Part shown: positions 1-8,847 of the stretch, one piece after another
How the letters are laid out: every line of letters starts with the position of its first letter
Position numbering within the stretch: position 1 is the stretch's first letter
Source: Halothermothrix sp. DTU029
Lineage (GTDB): Bacteria; Bacillota; Halanaerobiia; Halanaerobiales; DTU029
Length of the DNA: 35,488 nucleotides
Direction: 5' to 3'
NCBI GenBank assembly: GCA_001512435.1
Contig: LFRS01000161.1
Span: 1 to 35,488, forward strand
Position numbers and translations under genes: made by a program
Notes under the pieces: model-generated
Database searches by the model: none
Seen by the model: only the letters and a program-made list of their open reading frames with translations
Told to the model about the DNA's origin: nothing

Positions 1-930
1 CTGCAGCAAAGGCAGAAAAAGAATGAATTGCTTTTCAATATCATCCAGTCCTATTATAATATCCTGCTGGCAGAGGAAAGGGTCCGGATAGAGGAAGATG
101 CCCTGGAATTAATCAGGGAACACAAAAGGATAGCTGAAGTAAGCTATCAGGCTGGTTTAAGCCTGAAAACTGATCTTTTGCAGGTAGAGATAGAGGAAAA
201 CAAGGCTATCTTAAGCCTGGCCAGTGCCCGTAATGACCTGGCCATGGCCAGAAAAGTATTTACCAATTTAATTGGTGTAGAAACAGAAGACAAAACTTTT
301 CAGGCACCTGGCCTGGCCCTTAAGCCGGTACTGGATAAAGACCAGGCTCTTTCCCTGGCCAGGGAAAAACGGGTAGAGTTTAAATTACTGGAATTGAACC
401 AGGAGGTCCTGGAACTAAGTGATAAGATGGAGGCCAGTGCCTATTTACCTAATATTGTGTTAGTGGGGAATTACCAGTGGCAGGGAAATGAATTTTCCCT
501 GGATGATGGTAATGGCAGCATTAGCCTGGCCCTGTCCATGAATATCTATGATAAGGGTTTTTCCAGTAATTCCAGAAAGAAGATAGCAGAAGACCTGAAT
601 AAATTAGCCTTAACCAAAGAAAATCTGGAGGAATTACTGGCCATAGAAGTAGAAAATCTCCTGCTCCGGATAGAGGAGAATAAATATAATATAGAATTAC
701 AGAAAATGAATCTACAGCGGGCTGAAGAAAGTCTGGCCCTGGAGGAAAAGAGGTATCAGGCCGGTACCGGTACCAATATGGAAGTACTGAATGCCTGGAT
801 GGTCCTGAAAACCACGAAAATAGCCAGTATACAGGCTGATTACCAATATGAGCTGAGTCTTTATCAGTTACTGGAAAAAACAGGGGTCCTGGTGGACTAT
901 TGTGAGGAGGTTATCTACAATGAAAAATAG
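1..930 (+). CDS. TolC-like outer-membrane efflux protein, C-terminal part (5' end outside window)
   Basis: The frame is open from the first base to the TAG at 928-930, so the gene begins upstream of the window. The roughly 309 visible residues are mostly long amphipathic helices with heptad-like Leu/Ala/Glu patterns and short strand segments (for example around LSLALSMNIYDKG). This fits the outer-membrane efflux protein (OEP/TolC) family, whose trimers form a beta-barrel and a periplasmic alpha-tunnel. The repeat near the end (RYQAGTGTNMEVLNAW) resembles the typical OEP sequence around RYxxG. It overlaps the next gene, an RND adaptor, by 11 bases, which supports a tripartite efflux system. 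Signal peptide and N-terminus cannot be seen. Family assignment is by pattern; the transported substrate is unknown. Confidence 0.85.
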   Translation: MQQRQKKNELLFNIIQSYYNILLAEERVRIEEDALELIREHKRIAEVSYQAGLSLKTDLLQVEIEENKAILSLASARNDLAMARKVFTNLIGVETEDKTFQAPGLALKPVLDKDQALSLAREKRVEFKLLELNQEVLELSDKMEASAYLPNIVLVGNYQWQGNEFSLDDGNGSISLALSMNIYDKGFSSNSRKKIAEDLNKLALTKENLEELLAIEVENLLLRIEENKYNIELQKMNLQRAEESLALEEKRYQAGTGTNMEVLNAWMVLKTTKIASIQADYQYELSLYQLLEKTGVLVDYCEEVIYNEK

Positions 931-2428
931 ATCTTTACTTATTATTACAATCCTTATCTTATTTACAAATATAGTTTTTGCTGCAACACTGGTGGCTGTG
1001 GTTGAACCAGAAATAAGGGAAATAAATAATGTCCGGATAATCAGCAGCAGGACAGAGCCCATTGAAGATGTCCAGCTTTCAGTAAAAAGTGGCGGGATTA
1101 TTGAGGAAGTCTATGTCCAGGTGGGGGATTATGTAAAAAAGGGCCAGGTCTTGCTAAAATTAGACCAGGGTGATTTGCAAATCCAATTACAGCAGGTAGA
1201 GGCTGCAGTACAGATAGCCCAGGCTAATTATAACCTCATGCTGGCTGGGGCCAGTGAAGAAGATAGAAGGGCTGTGGAAGCAGCCTATCAACAGGCCCTT
1301 GCTTCTTATGAAGGGGCTAAAGAGAGCCTGGTTTTAATAGAAGCAGCTTTTCAAGACCGTACAGCCCAGAAGCAACAATTGCTGGCTGCTGAGACCCAGT
1401 TAAAGGCTGCAGAAAAGCAAATGGAACTGGCAGAAGAGAACCTGAAACAGGCCTTAACCGGTTTGAAGCAGGCTGAAACAGAATTTGACCGGATTAAATA
1501 CCTCTATGCTGAAAATGTTGCCAGCAAAAATCAGTATGAAATGGTGGAAACCCAGTATAAAAATGCCCAGTCCCTGGTAGAGAGTGCCAGGCTGGCTAAA
1601 GAACAGGCTGCTATCAGTTATCAGGGGGCCAGGGAAGGCTATCTCCTGGCTGAAGAAAATTACAATAATCCGGTACAACTGGAACAACAGGTGACTGCTG
1701 CCAGAAGCCAGTTGAAGATAGCTGAGGCCAATGTAGAGATGGCCAGGGCCAATCTGGAAAAGGTAGAGAAGGGGGCCAGGCCAGAGGAGCTAAGGATAGC
1801 AGAAGCTAACCTGAAACAGGCCCGGTCAAGCCTGGAACAGGTAAAAAAAGCCCTGGAAGATACCCTGGTCAAAAGCCCTATTGATGGCATAATAGCCCAG
1901 CTATATTTTAAGGCAGGAGAAATTGTAGGCCCAGGTACTCCAGTGGCCAATATTGTCAACCTGGATCAGATCTATATCAATGCCTCCATTACAGAGGAAT
2001 TGCTTTTTAATATAGAAAAGGGCCAGGAAGTAAGAATCCGGGTACTGGCAGCCAGGAGGGAGTATCTGGAAGGCCTTGTTGAATATATCAGTCCGGTGGT
2101 AGATCCCCGGACCCAGGCCTTTACAGTAAAGGTTCTGGCTGATAATCCGGAAGGCAGGTTAAGGGGAGGGATGTTCACCGAATTATATATCCCGGTAGCT
2201 GAAAACAAGTCTGCCCTGGTTTTGCCGGTAGCAGCAGTCCTGGATCTAGCGAGAGACCCCCATGTCTATATAGTAGAGGAGGGCAAGGCCTTTAGAAGAA
2301 ACCTGGAAACAGGGATTATAGATGGAGATTATATAGAGATTATTAGAGGCTTAAAGGGCGATGAAAAAGTCGTCATCCAGGGGCAATATAATTTAGAAGA
2401 TGGTGCAAGGGTAGAGGTGGTTGAATAA
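920..2428 (+). CDS. Periplasmic adaptor (HlyD/MFP) of an RND efflux system
   Basis: Membrane-fusion protein that bridges the inner-membrane RND pump to the TolC-like channel. I start it at ATG 920 (MKNRSLLIITILILFTNIVFA), because GAGGAGG at 904-910 lies nine bases upstream; an in-frame GTG at 902 falls before that site. The product is 502 residues. It has an N-terminal hydrophobic signal or anchor, a first lipoyl/barrel-sandwich half at about residues 49-82 (GGIIEEVYVQVGDYVKKGQ), an Ala/Gln/Glu-rich coiled-coil hairpin at about 85-310, and the second lipoyl half (KSPIDGIIAQLYFKAGE) at about 315-340. A beta-barrel and membrane-proximal domain follow to the C-terminus. The hairpin is long for an RND adaptor. 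The stop overlaps the next start as TAATG, implying translational coupling. Substrate unknown. Confidence 0.9.
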   Translation: MKNRSLLIITILILFTNIVFAATLVAVVEPEIREINNVRIISSRTEPIEDVQLSVKSGGIIEEVYVQVGDYVKKGQVLLKLDQGDLQIQLQQVEAAVQIAQANYNLMLAGASEEDRRAVEAAYQQALASYEGAKESLVLIEAAFQDRTAQKQQLLAAETQLKAAEKQMELAEENLKQALTGLKQAETEFDRIKYLYAENVASKNQYEMVETQYKNAQSLVESARLAKEQAAISYQGAREGYLLAEENYNNPVQLEQQVTAARSQLKIAEANVEMARANLEKVEKGARPEELRIAEANLKQARSSLEQVKKALEDTLVKSPIDGIIAQLYFKAGEIVGPGTPVANIVNLDQIYINASITEELLFNIEKGQEVRIRVLAARREYLEGLVEYISPVVDPRTQAFTVKVLADNPEGRLRGGMFTELYIPVAENKSALVLPVAAVLDLARDPHVYIVEEGKAFRRNLETGIIDGDYIEIIRGLKGDEKVVIQGQYNLEDGARVEVVE

Positions 2429-5400
2429 TGAAACTATCTGATCTTGCCTTAAAAAGGCCAGTAACTACTGTCATCATGGTCTTACTGGTAGTATTACTGG
2501 GACTTATAGCTTTTAACCGGGTAAATGTAGACCTTTTGCCCAATATCACCTATCCTGTTGCAGTTGTAATTACTACCTATGAAGGGGTTGGGCCGGAAGA
2601 GATTGAAACCATGGTTACCAGGCCTATTGAGAGTGCCGTGGCTACTGTTACCAATATCAATAAGCTTTCTTCATCCTCTTCTACTGGTTCATCCATGGTC
2701 ATGGCTCAATTTAACTGGGGTACCAATATGGATATGGCGACCCTGGATATGCGGGAAAAGATAGATCTGATTGAGGGCTACCTGCCTGATGAGGTCAGTA
2801 AGCCAATCATTGTCCAGTTTGATCCTTCCATGCTGCCGGTTATGCAATTAGGGGTTGCCAGCAAGCTGGATATGGTAAGCTTGAAAAATTTCCTGGAAGA
2901 TGTCCTGGTCCCCAGGCTGGAAAGGCTGGAAGGAGTTGCCCAGGTCAATCTGACCGGAGGCCTGGAAAGAGAGATTCTAATTACTGTTGACCAGACCAGG
3001 TTGAATAATTATTATACCAGTTTTTCCAATATCAGTAATGCCTTATTGATGGAGAACCTGAACCTGTCAGGCGGCCATGTCAGTAGGGGGAATACAGATT
3101 TACTGGTCAGGGTAACGGGGAAGTTTGCCTCCATTGAGGAGATAGAGAATATCCTGATTCCTACAGCCACCGGTAATGTATTATTAAAGGATATTGCCGA
3201 AATTAAAGATACCTATAAGGAGGCAACCAGTATTTCCCGCCTGAACGGGAAAGAGAGTATTGGGATTACCATCCAGAAACAGGCTGATGCCAATACGGTG
3301 GCCGTTTCCAGAAGGGTCCAGGCAGAGCTGGCCAGGATTGTGGAGGAAAGTGAACTGGATCTGGAATTTATACCCATTATGGATCAGGCAGATTATATAG
3401 AACTGGCTATTGGTAATGTAGGGAATAATGCTATAGTCGGGGGCCTCCTGGCAGTAGTAATCCTTTTGATTTTCTTAAAAAATATCCGGAGTACCATAAT
3501 TATTGCTGTTTCCATACCGGTATCCATTATAACTACTTTCCTTTTAATGTATTTTTCTAATCTGACCATCAATATGATGACCCTTGGCGGCCTGGCCCTG
3601 GGAATAGGCATGCTGGTGGACAACTCCATTGTGGTCCTGGAGAATATCTACCGTTACCGTTCCGAAGGTTATAGTAAGCTGGAGGCTGCCAGGGAAGGAA
3701 CAAAGGAAGTCGGTATGGCCATTATGGCTTCTACTTTGACAACAATAGTTGTCTTTTTACCTGTAGTCTTTATGGGGGGAATTGCAGCAGAGATCTTTAA
3801 GGAATTATCCCTGACTGTAACCTTTTCTCTCCTGGCTTCCTTGATTGTTGCTATAACCCTGATACCGGTAATGTCAGCCAAAATCCTGGAATTAAAGAAG
3901 GAGAAAAAGCATATTCTTTTTGAGAAAATAAGAAAGCTTTATAAAAAAACCCTGGTTTGGGCCTTAGATCATCGGGCTATTGTCTTGACCGTCAGTCTTA
4001 CTCTCTTATTGGGCAGTCTTGCCCTGGTACCCAAAATAGGGGCAGAGTTTATACCAGAAATGGATCAGGGCCAGTTTACCATAAATATAGAGTTACCCCT
4101 GGGTACAAATCTAGAGGAAACTAACCGGATTACAGCCCAGGTGGAGGATCTTGTTCTCTCTATACCGGAGGTAGAGGCTATTATGGCCAATGTCGGTTCC
4201 AGTAGTGAGTACTTATCTACAGGAACCAGCAGTTCAGATATCAGCAGTATAATCGTCCTCCTGAAAGGCCTGGCGGAAAGAGACCGGAGTACTTTCGATG
4301 TTATGGAAGAATTAAGGCAGAGGTTGCGGATTCCCGGTGCAGATATTTCCATGGTGAGTAATGATCTGGTAGCCATAGCAGGCAGCCCTGTTTCCATCAA
4401 GGTTATTGGTGATAATCTGGAAATCCTGGAGGAACAGGCCCTGATTATCAGGGAAGAACTGGCCCAGATTGAGGGTATCAGGGAAATAGAAGATAATATA
4501 TCAGAGGGCAGGCCGGAGCTCCAGCTAAAAATTAACCGGGAGCTGGCAGCCCAGTTTGGCCTGAGACCGGCTATGATTGCTTCCATGGTCAGATCTGCTA
4601 TCAGTGGTGAAGTAGTAACCCGCTATGAAGTAGAGGGTGAAGAGATAGATGTCCGGCTCCGGCTGGATAAAGAGGATTTTTCCAATCCTGAAAAGCTAAA
4701 AAATCTCTATTTATTATCTCCCAGTGGCGCCCTGGTCCCCCTGGAGAGGGTGGCTGAATTTCATTTAAGCAGAGGGGCCCGGGAGATCCTGCGGGAAAAC
4801 CAGGTTAGGTATGTCAATGTTACTGCTGACCTCTATAATAGAAACCTGGCTGATGTGATGCCGGAAATCCAGGAAAGACTGGCTAAGAGGCTTGCTTTAC
4901 CTGCCGGGTATCAGTTGGAGTATGGGGGAGAGTTTCAGGAAATTGAGGCAGCCTTCGGTGACCTCTATTATGCCTTACTTCTCGCTATTGTCCTGGTATA
5001 CATGGTCATGGCTTCCCAATTTGAGTCTTTCCTCCATCCCTTGATAGTAATGTTTACAGTACCTATGGCTGCCATCGGAATTTTTGTGGCCCTCTTTATC
5101 AGTGGCCATAACTTTTCAATAATTTCCTTTATGGGCATGATTGTCCTGGCCGGTATAATAGTCAACAATGCCATAGTAATGGTTGACTATATCAATACCT
5201 TGCGTAGCAGGGGCCACTCTGTCCGGCAAGCCCTGGAGGAAGCAGGGCCAGTGCGTCTCCGCCCCATCCTGATGACTACCTTAACTACTATCCTGGGCCT
5301 GGTCCCCATGGCCCTGGGCAGGGGTGAAGGGGGAGAGCTGACAGCACCATTGGGAGTTGTTGTAATAGCAGGCTTAACGGTGGCAACCTTTTTAACCCTA

Positions 5401-5460
5401 TACCTGATCCCGGTTATCTATTCTCTATTTGCCAGATTTGATAAAAAAGCATCAGCATAA
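2428..5460 (+). CDS. RND-family efflux transporter (AcrB/HAE1-like inner-membrane pump)
   Basis: Proton-driven inner-membrane exporter of 1010 residues, the usual length for AcrB-type pumps. The N-terminus (MKLSDLALKRPVTTVIMVLLVVLLG) is the standard first transmembrane helix, and two large periplasmic loops separate the two six-helix halves. The TM4 signature is GIGMLVDNSIVVLENIYRYR, with Asp398-Asn399 where E. coli AcrB has Asp407-Asp408. TM10 reads IIVNNAIVMVDYIN, with Asn where AcrB has Lys940. The start ATG shares a base with the adaptor stop codon (TAATG), so the three genes form one operon that ends at the hairpin starting at 5502. The pattern is closest to hydrophobe/amphiphile pumps rather than metal pumps, but the substrate cannot be read from sequence. 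Confidence 0.93.
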   Translation: MKLSDLALKRPVTTVIMVLLVVLLGLIAFNRVNVDLLPNITYPVAVVITTYEGVGPEEIETMVTRPIESAVATVTNINKLSSSSSTGSSMVMAQFNWGTNMDMATLDMREKIDLIEGYLPDEVSKPIIVQFDPSMLPVMQLGVASKLDMVSLKNFLEDVLVPRLERLEGVAQVNLTGGLEREILITVDQTRLNNYYTSFSNISNALLMENLNLSGGHVSRGNTDLLVRVTGKFASIEEIENILIPTATGNVLLKDIAEIKDTYKEATSISRLNGKESIGITIQKQADANTVAVSRRVQAELARIVEESELDLEFIPIMDQADYIELAIGNVGNNAIVGGLLAVVILLIFLKNIRSTIIIAVSIPVSIITTFLLMYFSNLTINMMTLGGLALGIGMLVDNSIVVLENIYRYRSEGYSKLEAAREGTKEVGMAIMASTLTTIVVFLPVVFMGGIAAEIFKELSLTVTFSLLASLIVAITLIPVMSAKILELKKEKKHILFEKIRKLYKKTLVWALDHRAIVLTVSLTLLLGSLALVPKIGAEFIPEMDQGQFTINIELPLGTNLEETNRITAQVEDLVLSIPEVEAIMANVGSSSEYLSTGTSSSDISSIIVLLKGLAERDRSTFDVMEELRQRLRIPGADISMVSNDLVAIAGSPVSIKVIGDNLEILEEQALIIREELAQIEGIREIEDNISEGRPELQLKINRELAAQFGLRPAMIASMVRSAISGEVVTRYEVEGEEIDVRLRLDKEDFSNPEKLKNLYLLSPSGALVPLERVAEFHLSRGAREILRENQVRYVNVTADLYNRNLADVMPEIQERLAKRLALPAGYQLEYGGEFQEIEAAFGDLYYALLLAIVLVYMVMASQFESFLHPLIVMFTVPMAAIGIFVALFISGHNFSIISFMGMIVLAGIIVNNAIVMVDYINTLRSRGHSVRQALEEAGPVRLRPILMTTLTTILGLVPMALGRGEGGELTAPLGVVVIAGLTVATFLTLYLIPVIYSLFARFDKKASA

Positions 5461-5501
5461 GGATACATTGGCAAGGATAAATCCAACTTGATATTATACA
5501 G

Positions 5502-5540
5502 AAAAAGGGAGATATTAAGGAATAATAGCTCCCTTTTTTT
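5502..5540 (+). terminator. Rho-independent terminator after the RND operon
   Basis: The stem AAAAAGGGAG (5502-5511) pairs with CTCCCTTTTT (5529-5538). A second stem, TATTA/TAATA, extends inward past an A-G mismatch, leaving the loop AGGAA. The T tract runs to 5540. It lies 42 bases after the RND stop codon. Confidence 0.8.
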
Positions 5541-5607
5541 CCTTTAAACAGGAATTATTCTTTGTTTGTGGAATGATATTAATAAGATAAACAAAGGAGG
5601 TAAAAAA

Positions 5608-6432
5608 ATGGCTATTCTCATGTCTGCCCTAACCCCCCATCCCCCCCTGGCTATCCCCCAGATTGGCCGGGAAAACCGGGAGCTAGTCAGGAATACCATT
5701 GAAAGTATGGAGGAATTGGCCAGGGAGATAGAAGCCAAAAAACCGGATCTCTTGATTACTATCAGCCCCCATGGGCCGGTTTTTGCAGATGCCATCAGTA
5801 TTCTTGATCTGGAAGAACTGGAGGGGGATTTTGCCGATTTTGCCTGCCCGGAAGTTAAGATACAGGTTAGAACAGAAGAAGGCTTTATCAAAAAATTGAA
5901 AGAAAATGCAGGCAGGGAAGGGATAGAGGTTATTACCCTTACAGAGGCTGACCTAGCCAGGTATCGTTATCCAGCCAGACTGGATCATGGTGTCATGGTA
6001 CCCCTCTATTTTATCCTCAATACTGGTCTTGATGTACCGGTAATCCCGATAACCATGGGGTTGCTGGAATATGAAAAACTATTTCGTTTTGGTGGGGTAA
6101 TTGAAAAAACCGTGGAAGGGCTGGGGCTTAATGCCATTATTATAGCCAGTGGAGACCTCTCTCACCGTTTGAAACCCGGGGCACCAGCCGGCTATAACCC
6201 CTATGGGGAGAAATTTGACCAGGAATTAATCGATTTACTGAGAAAAAGAGAGTACCGGGCTGTTCTGGAAATGGATCCCCTGGTGATAGAAAAGGCCGGG
6301 GAATGCGGCCTGCGGCCTATAATCATTATGCTAGGGGCTATAGCCAGGAGGAATTTCAGCAGTGAGGTCAAATCCTATGAAGGCCCCTTTGGTGTAGGTT
6401 ATGCAGTGGTAGGCTTTTACCCAGAAGATTAG
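5608..6432 (+). CDS. Class III extradiol dioxygenase-like (LigB/MEMO superfamily) protein, AmmeMemoRadiSam operon
   Basis: 274-residue protein of the LigB/MEMO fold. I start it at ATG 5608 behind a strong AAAGGAGG (5593-5600); an upstream in-frame TTG at 5566 has no ribosome site. The N-terminus (ALTPHPPLAIP) carries a His in the position of the first metal ligand of class III dioxygenases. ITISPHGPVF and SGDLSHRL are further conserved His-containing motifs. It is the first of three closely packed genes, followed by AMMECR1 and a radical SAM protein; these three families co-occur widely in bacteria and archaea (AmmeMemoRadiSam). In many bacteria this domain is fused to AMMECR1, but here they are separate genes 15 bases apart. 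The biochemical reaction is not established for the family; a ring-cleavage activity would be inference. Confidence 0.85.
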   Translation: MAILMSALTPHPPLAIPQIGRENRELVRNTIESMEELAREIEAKKPDLLITISPHGPVFADAISILDLEELEGDFADFACPEVKIQVRTEEGFIKKLKENAGREGIEVITLTEADLARYRYPARLDHGVMVPLYFILNTGLDVPVIPITMGLLEYEKLFRFGGVIEKTVEGLGLNAIIIASGDLSHRLKPGAPAGYNPYGEKFDQELIDLLRKREYRAVLEMDPLVIEKAGECGLRPIIIMLGAIARRNFSSEVKSYEGPFGVGYAVVGFYPED

Positions 6433-6447
6433 GAGGTAGTCAGGAGA

Positions 6448-6990
6448 ATGCAAGGACAGGAAAGCCTTTATGTTAAGCTGGCCAGAAGAACTATAGAAGA
6501 ATATGTCCTGGCTGGAGAGAGGGATCTGTATAAAAGGGTCCTGCCAGATGAATACCTGCCGGAGGAATTGCAAAAAAGGGCCGGAGCCTTTGTTTCCATC
6601 AAGAAAAAGGGGGAACTTAGAGGCTGTATTGGTACCATCCAGGCTACCAGGCCTAATCTGGCTGAAGAGATTATCAGTAATGCTATCAGTGCTGCCAGCA
6701 GGGATCCCCGTTTTCCTCCCATTAGCCAGGAAGAGCTGGCAGAATTGGAAATCTCTGTAGACATACTGGAAGAACCGGAAAAGGTCAGTGATCTCTCGGA
6801 ATTAGACCCTCTAAACTATGGAGTAATAGTGGAAAAGGGTTTTCGCCGGGGTTTATTATTACCTGACCTGGAAGGGGTAGATACAGTAGAAAAACAAGTA
6901 AGGATTGCCTTACAGAAAGCCGGTTTAAGTCCTTTTACAGATTTAAGGGAAGTTAATCTATATAGGTTTAAAGTAAATAGATATAAATAG
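6448..6990 (+). CDS. amrA: AMMECR1-domain protein (AmmeMemoRadiSam system protein A)
   Basis: 180-residue AMMECR1-family protein. The family hallmark LRGCIGTI is present near residue 60, followed by the conserved segment with [16 protein letters not shown] and [14 protein letters not shown]. The start ATG 6448 follows AGGAGG (6431-6436), which overlaps the stop codon of the upstream LigB/MEMO-like gene, so the two genes are probably translationally coupled. The radical SAM partner begins 15 bases after its stop. The human homologue is linked to a contiguous-gene syndrome, but no reaction has been assigned to the bacterial proteins. The conserved Cys in LRGCIG suggests a catalytic or binding role (inference). 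The symbol refers to the system naming rather than to a characterised gene. Confidence 0.9.
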   Translation: MQGQESLYVKLARRTIEEYVLAGERDLYKRVLPDEYLPEELQKRAGAFVSIKKKGELRGCIGTIQATRPNLAEEIISNAISAASRDPRFPPISQEELAELEISVDILEEPEKVSDLSELDPLNYGVIVEKGFRRGLLLPDLEGVDTVEKQVRIALQKAGLSPFTDLREVNLYRFKVNRYK

Positions 6991-7005
6991 GTGAGGTCAA
7001 GAGAG

Positions 7006-8013
7006 ATGTTAAAGGAAGCGGAGTTTTACCAGAGAAAAGCAGATAAGAAGGTGCTTTGTGAACTATGCCCCCAACAATGTTTGATTCCAGAGGGGAAAAG
7101 GGGCCTCTGTCAGGCCAGGGTAAATAGGGCAGGAAAATTATATACTGAAAACTACGGGAAGATCAGTTCTCTGGCCCTGGACCCCATGGAGAAGAAGCCC
7201 TTATATCACTTTTATCCAGGGAGCAAGATCCTCTCTGTCGGTACCTTTGGCTGTAATTTTTCCTGCCTTTATTGCCAGAACTGGCAGATTAGCCAGGAAA
7301 AACCCCCTTTACAGGAAATCTCTCCCCAGGATTTAGTAGAGATAGGAAAAGGCCATGGCAGCATCGGCTTAGCCTATACCTATTCTGAACCAGCTGTCTG
7401 GTTTGAATTTGTAAAGGAAACAGCAGAACTGGCCAGAGCAGAGGGTTTGAAGAATGTAATAGTCTCCAATGGCTATCTAAGTAAAAAAGCCCTGGAAGGA
7501 CTCTTACCCTATCTGGATGGGGCTAATATAGACCTGAAGGCCTTCAGGGAGGATTTTTATAGCAAGCTCTGCAGGGGCAGGTTGGAGCCGGTCCTGGAGA
7601 ATATAGAATTACTGGCTCGGAATGAAATCCATCTGGAAGTTACCACCCTGCTTATTACAGATTATAATGACAGCCTGGAAGAATTAGAAGAACTATTTGC
7701 CTGGCTGGCAGGAATCAATCCCGGGATACCCCTTCACTTAAGCCGCTATTTCCCAAACTATAGACTGGATAAGGCAGCTACCCCAATCAAAAGGCTCCTG
7801 GATGCTTATCACCTGGCAAGGGAATACCTGGATTATGTCTATATAGGGAATGTGGACCTGGCCAATGGCAGTGATACCTTTTGTCCCCAGTGTGGTTATC
7901 CAGTAGTTAAAAGGAGATACTATCATATAGTCAATCATTTGCGGGAAGGCCAATGTCCTGACTGTGGTTACCCAATCTACGGCAGCTATAACCTGTCCAC
8001 CAGCAGGCTGTAG
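7006..8013 (+). CDS. amrS: AmmeMemoRadiSam system radical SAM enzyme (PflA-like)
   Basis: 335-residue radical S-adenosylmethionine protein. I choose ATG 7006 (MLKEAEFYQRK) preceded by GAGG (6993-6996); a GTG at 6991 is in frame but lies before that site. The N-terminal Cys cluster CELCPQQC...GLCQAR is typical of the family. The radical SAM motif is CNFSCLYC (CxxxCxxC, residues 81-88), which holds a [4Fe-4S] cluster. GLAYTYSEPAVWFE and the conserved C-terminal pairs CPQCGYP and CPDCGYP suggest a second metal site, possibly zinc. It resembles pyruvate-formate-lyase activating enzymes, but the context with LigB/MEMO-like and AMMECR1 proteins marks the AmmeMemoRadiSam group. The substrate is unknown; modification of a partner protein is a plausible guess only. 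Confidence 0.92.
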   Translation: MLKEAEFYQRKADKKVLCELCPQQCLIPEGKRGLCQARVNRAGKLYTENYGKISSLALDPMEKKPLYHFYPGSKILSVGTFGCNFSCLYCQNWQISQEKPPLQEISPQDLVEIGKGHGSIGLAYTYSEPAVWFEFVKETAELARAEGLKNVIVSNGYLSKKALEGLLPYLDGANIDLKAFREDFYSKLCRGRLEPVLENIELLARNEIHLEVTTLLITDYNDSLEELEELFAWLAGINPGIPLHLSRYFPNYRLDKAATPIKRLLDAYHLAREYLDYVYIGNVDLANGSDTFCPQCGYPVVKRRYYHIVNHLREGQCPDCGYPIYGSYNLSTSRL

Positions 8014-8045
8014 ATAATACTGTTTTGAGCAATAAAACTTATGGT

Positions 8046-8780
8046 TTAGAAGCGGATAAAATCCAGGCCATAGACATAGCTTATATAAAGGGCATAATAG
8101 GTGGCCATAAAGATAACAGGGGGGATAATAGATTCCCTCCGCCAGTATAAGAGAATACAGATCAAGGCTACCAGTGTATTCATTAAAATCCTTTCTGGCC
8201 GGAATTCCAGCAGGAGGACTGAATACAGGAGGGCAGCCAGGAGTAAGGAAAAGAATTTATTAAAAAGGGTATAATTAAATAAGTCAAAGAGGATTACATT
8301 TAAGATAAACTGCTCACTGAGGCTGATAAAGATAGAAGCAAGCAAAAAAAGGCTAAAGGGCAGGAGAGAAGTAAGAAAAGAATCAAGATCATTTATTTTC
8401 AGCAGTCCTGCGAATTTGCCAGCAGGATGCAAGCTTAAGGGCATATTGATAAAAACTATTACCAGGATAAATAGGAGGATTCCCCCGGAAAGGGCAGGGA
8501 AAATTCCTTTTTTGAATTCCCGGAAGTCCAGGCCCAGGTCTTTAAATTCTACCGGGTATAAGGATGTTAAGTAAAAGACCAGGAGAGAGAAAAGGATAAA
8601 GCGGCCACTGATGGTAAACAGATAATGAAATAAGGCTGTCAGCAATTCATGTTTCAAATCCAGTTCTTTGCTAATTAAAATACCAAGAGCCATCAGGTAC
8701 CAGGAACCCAGGATGATTAAAATATCCTTGTAGTTCAAATACTGGATCAGTTTTTTCCTTTCTTCTTTGTCTTTGCTCAT
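8046..8780 (-). CDS. CPBP-like multipass membrane protein lacking the protease motifs
   Basis: 244-residue hydrophobic protein with about seven membrane segments after a charged N-terminus (MSKDKEERKKL). Overall layout and the C-terminal half resemble CPBP/CAAX-protease-like (Abi) proteins. However, the canonical EExxxR motif corresponds to EQFILN (residues 156-161), the FxxxH motif region reads LLEFRPE (190-196), and the HxxxN region reads IFMATYYA (223-230). None has the expected Glu-Glu, His or Asn residues. The start at 8780 has GGTGGTGA just upstream. It is the only minus-strand gene here, convergent with the radical SAM gene and divergent from glmM. The function is unknown; if the family link is right it is a pseudoenzyme. 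A different membrane family remains possible. Confidence 0.6.
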   Translation of the reverse strand: MSKDKEERKKLIQYLNYKDILIILGSWYLMALGILISKELDLKHELLTALFHYLFTISGRFILFSLLVFYLTSLYPVEFKDLGLDFREFKKGIFPALSGGILLFILVIVFINMPLSLHPAGKFAGLLKINDLDSFLTSLLPFSLFLLASIFISLSEQFILNVILFDLFNYTLFNKFFSLLLAALLYSVLLLEFRPERILMNTLVALICILLYWRRESIIPPVIFMATYYALYISYVYGLDFIRF

Positions 8781-8847
8781 TTAGATCACCACCGGGAAAC
8801 TAGATGATGGATACATATAATTATATATTCGAGATAAAGATAATAAG

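Noticed and set aside
902-919. Upstream GTG start for the HlyD-like gene
   Set aside because: GTG 902 lies before the strong GAGGAGG at 904-910, which clearly serves ATG 920; the added residues do not extend the signal peptide in a useful way.
4065-4586. Long open frame on the minus strand inside the RND gene (173 residues)
   Set aside because: It is the complement of a well-supported gene, is Ser/Leu/Ile-rich without motifs and has no ribosome site.
8800-8830. TATAAT-like boxes as promoters for glmM or the divergent gene
   Set aside because: The A/T-rich stretch gives several -10-like matches on both strands but no paired -35 element.
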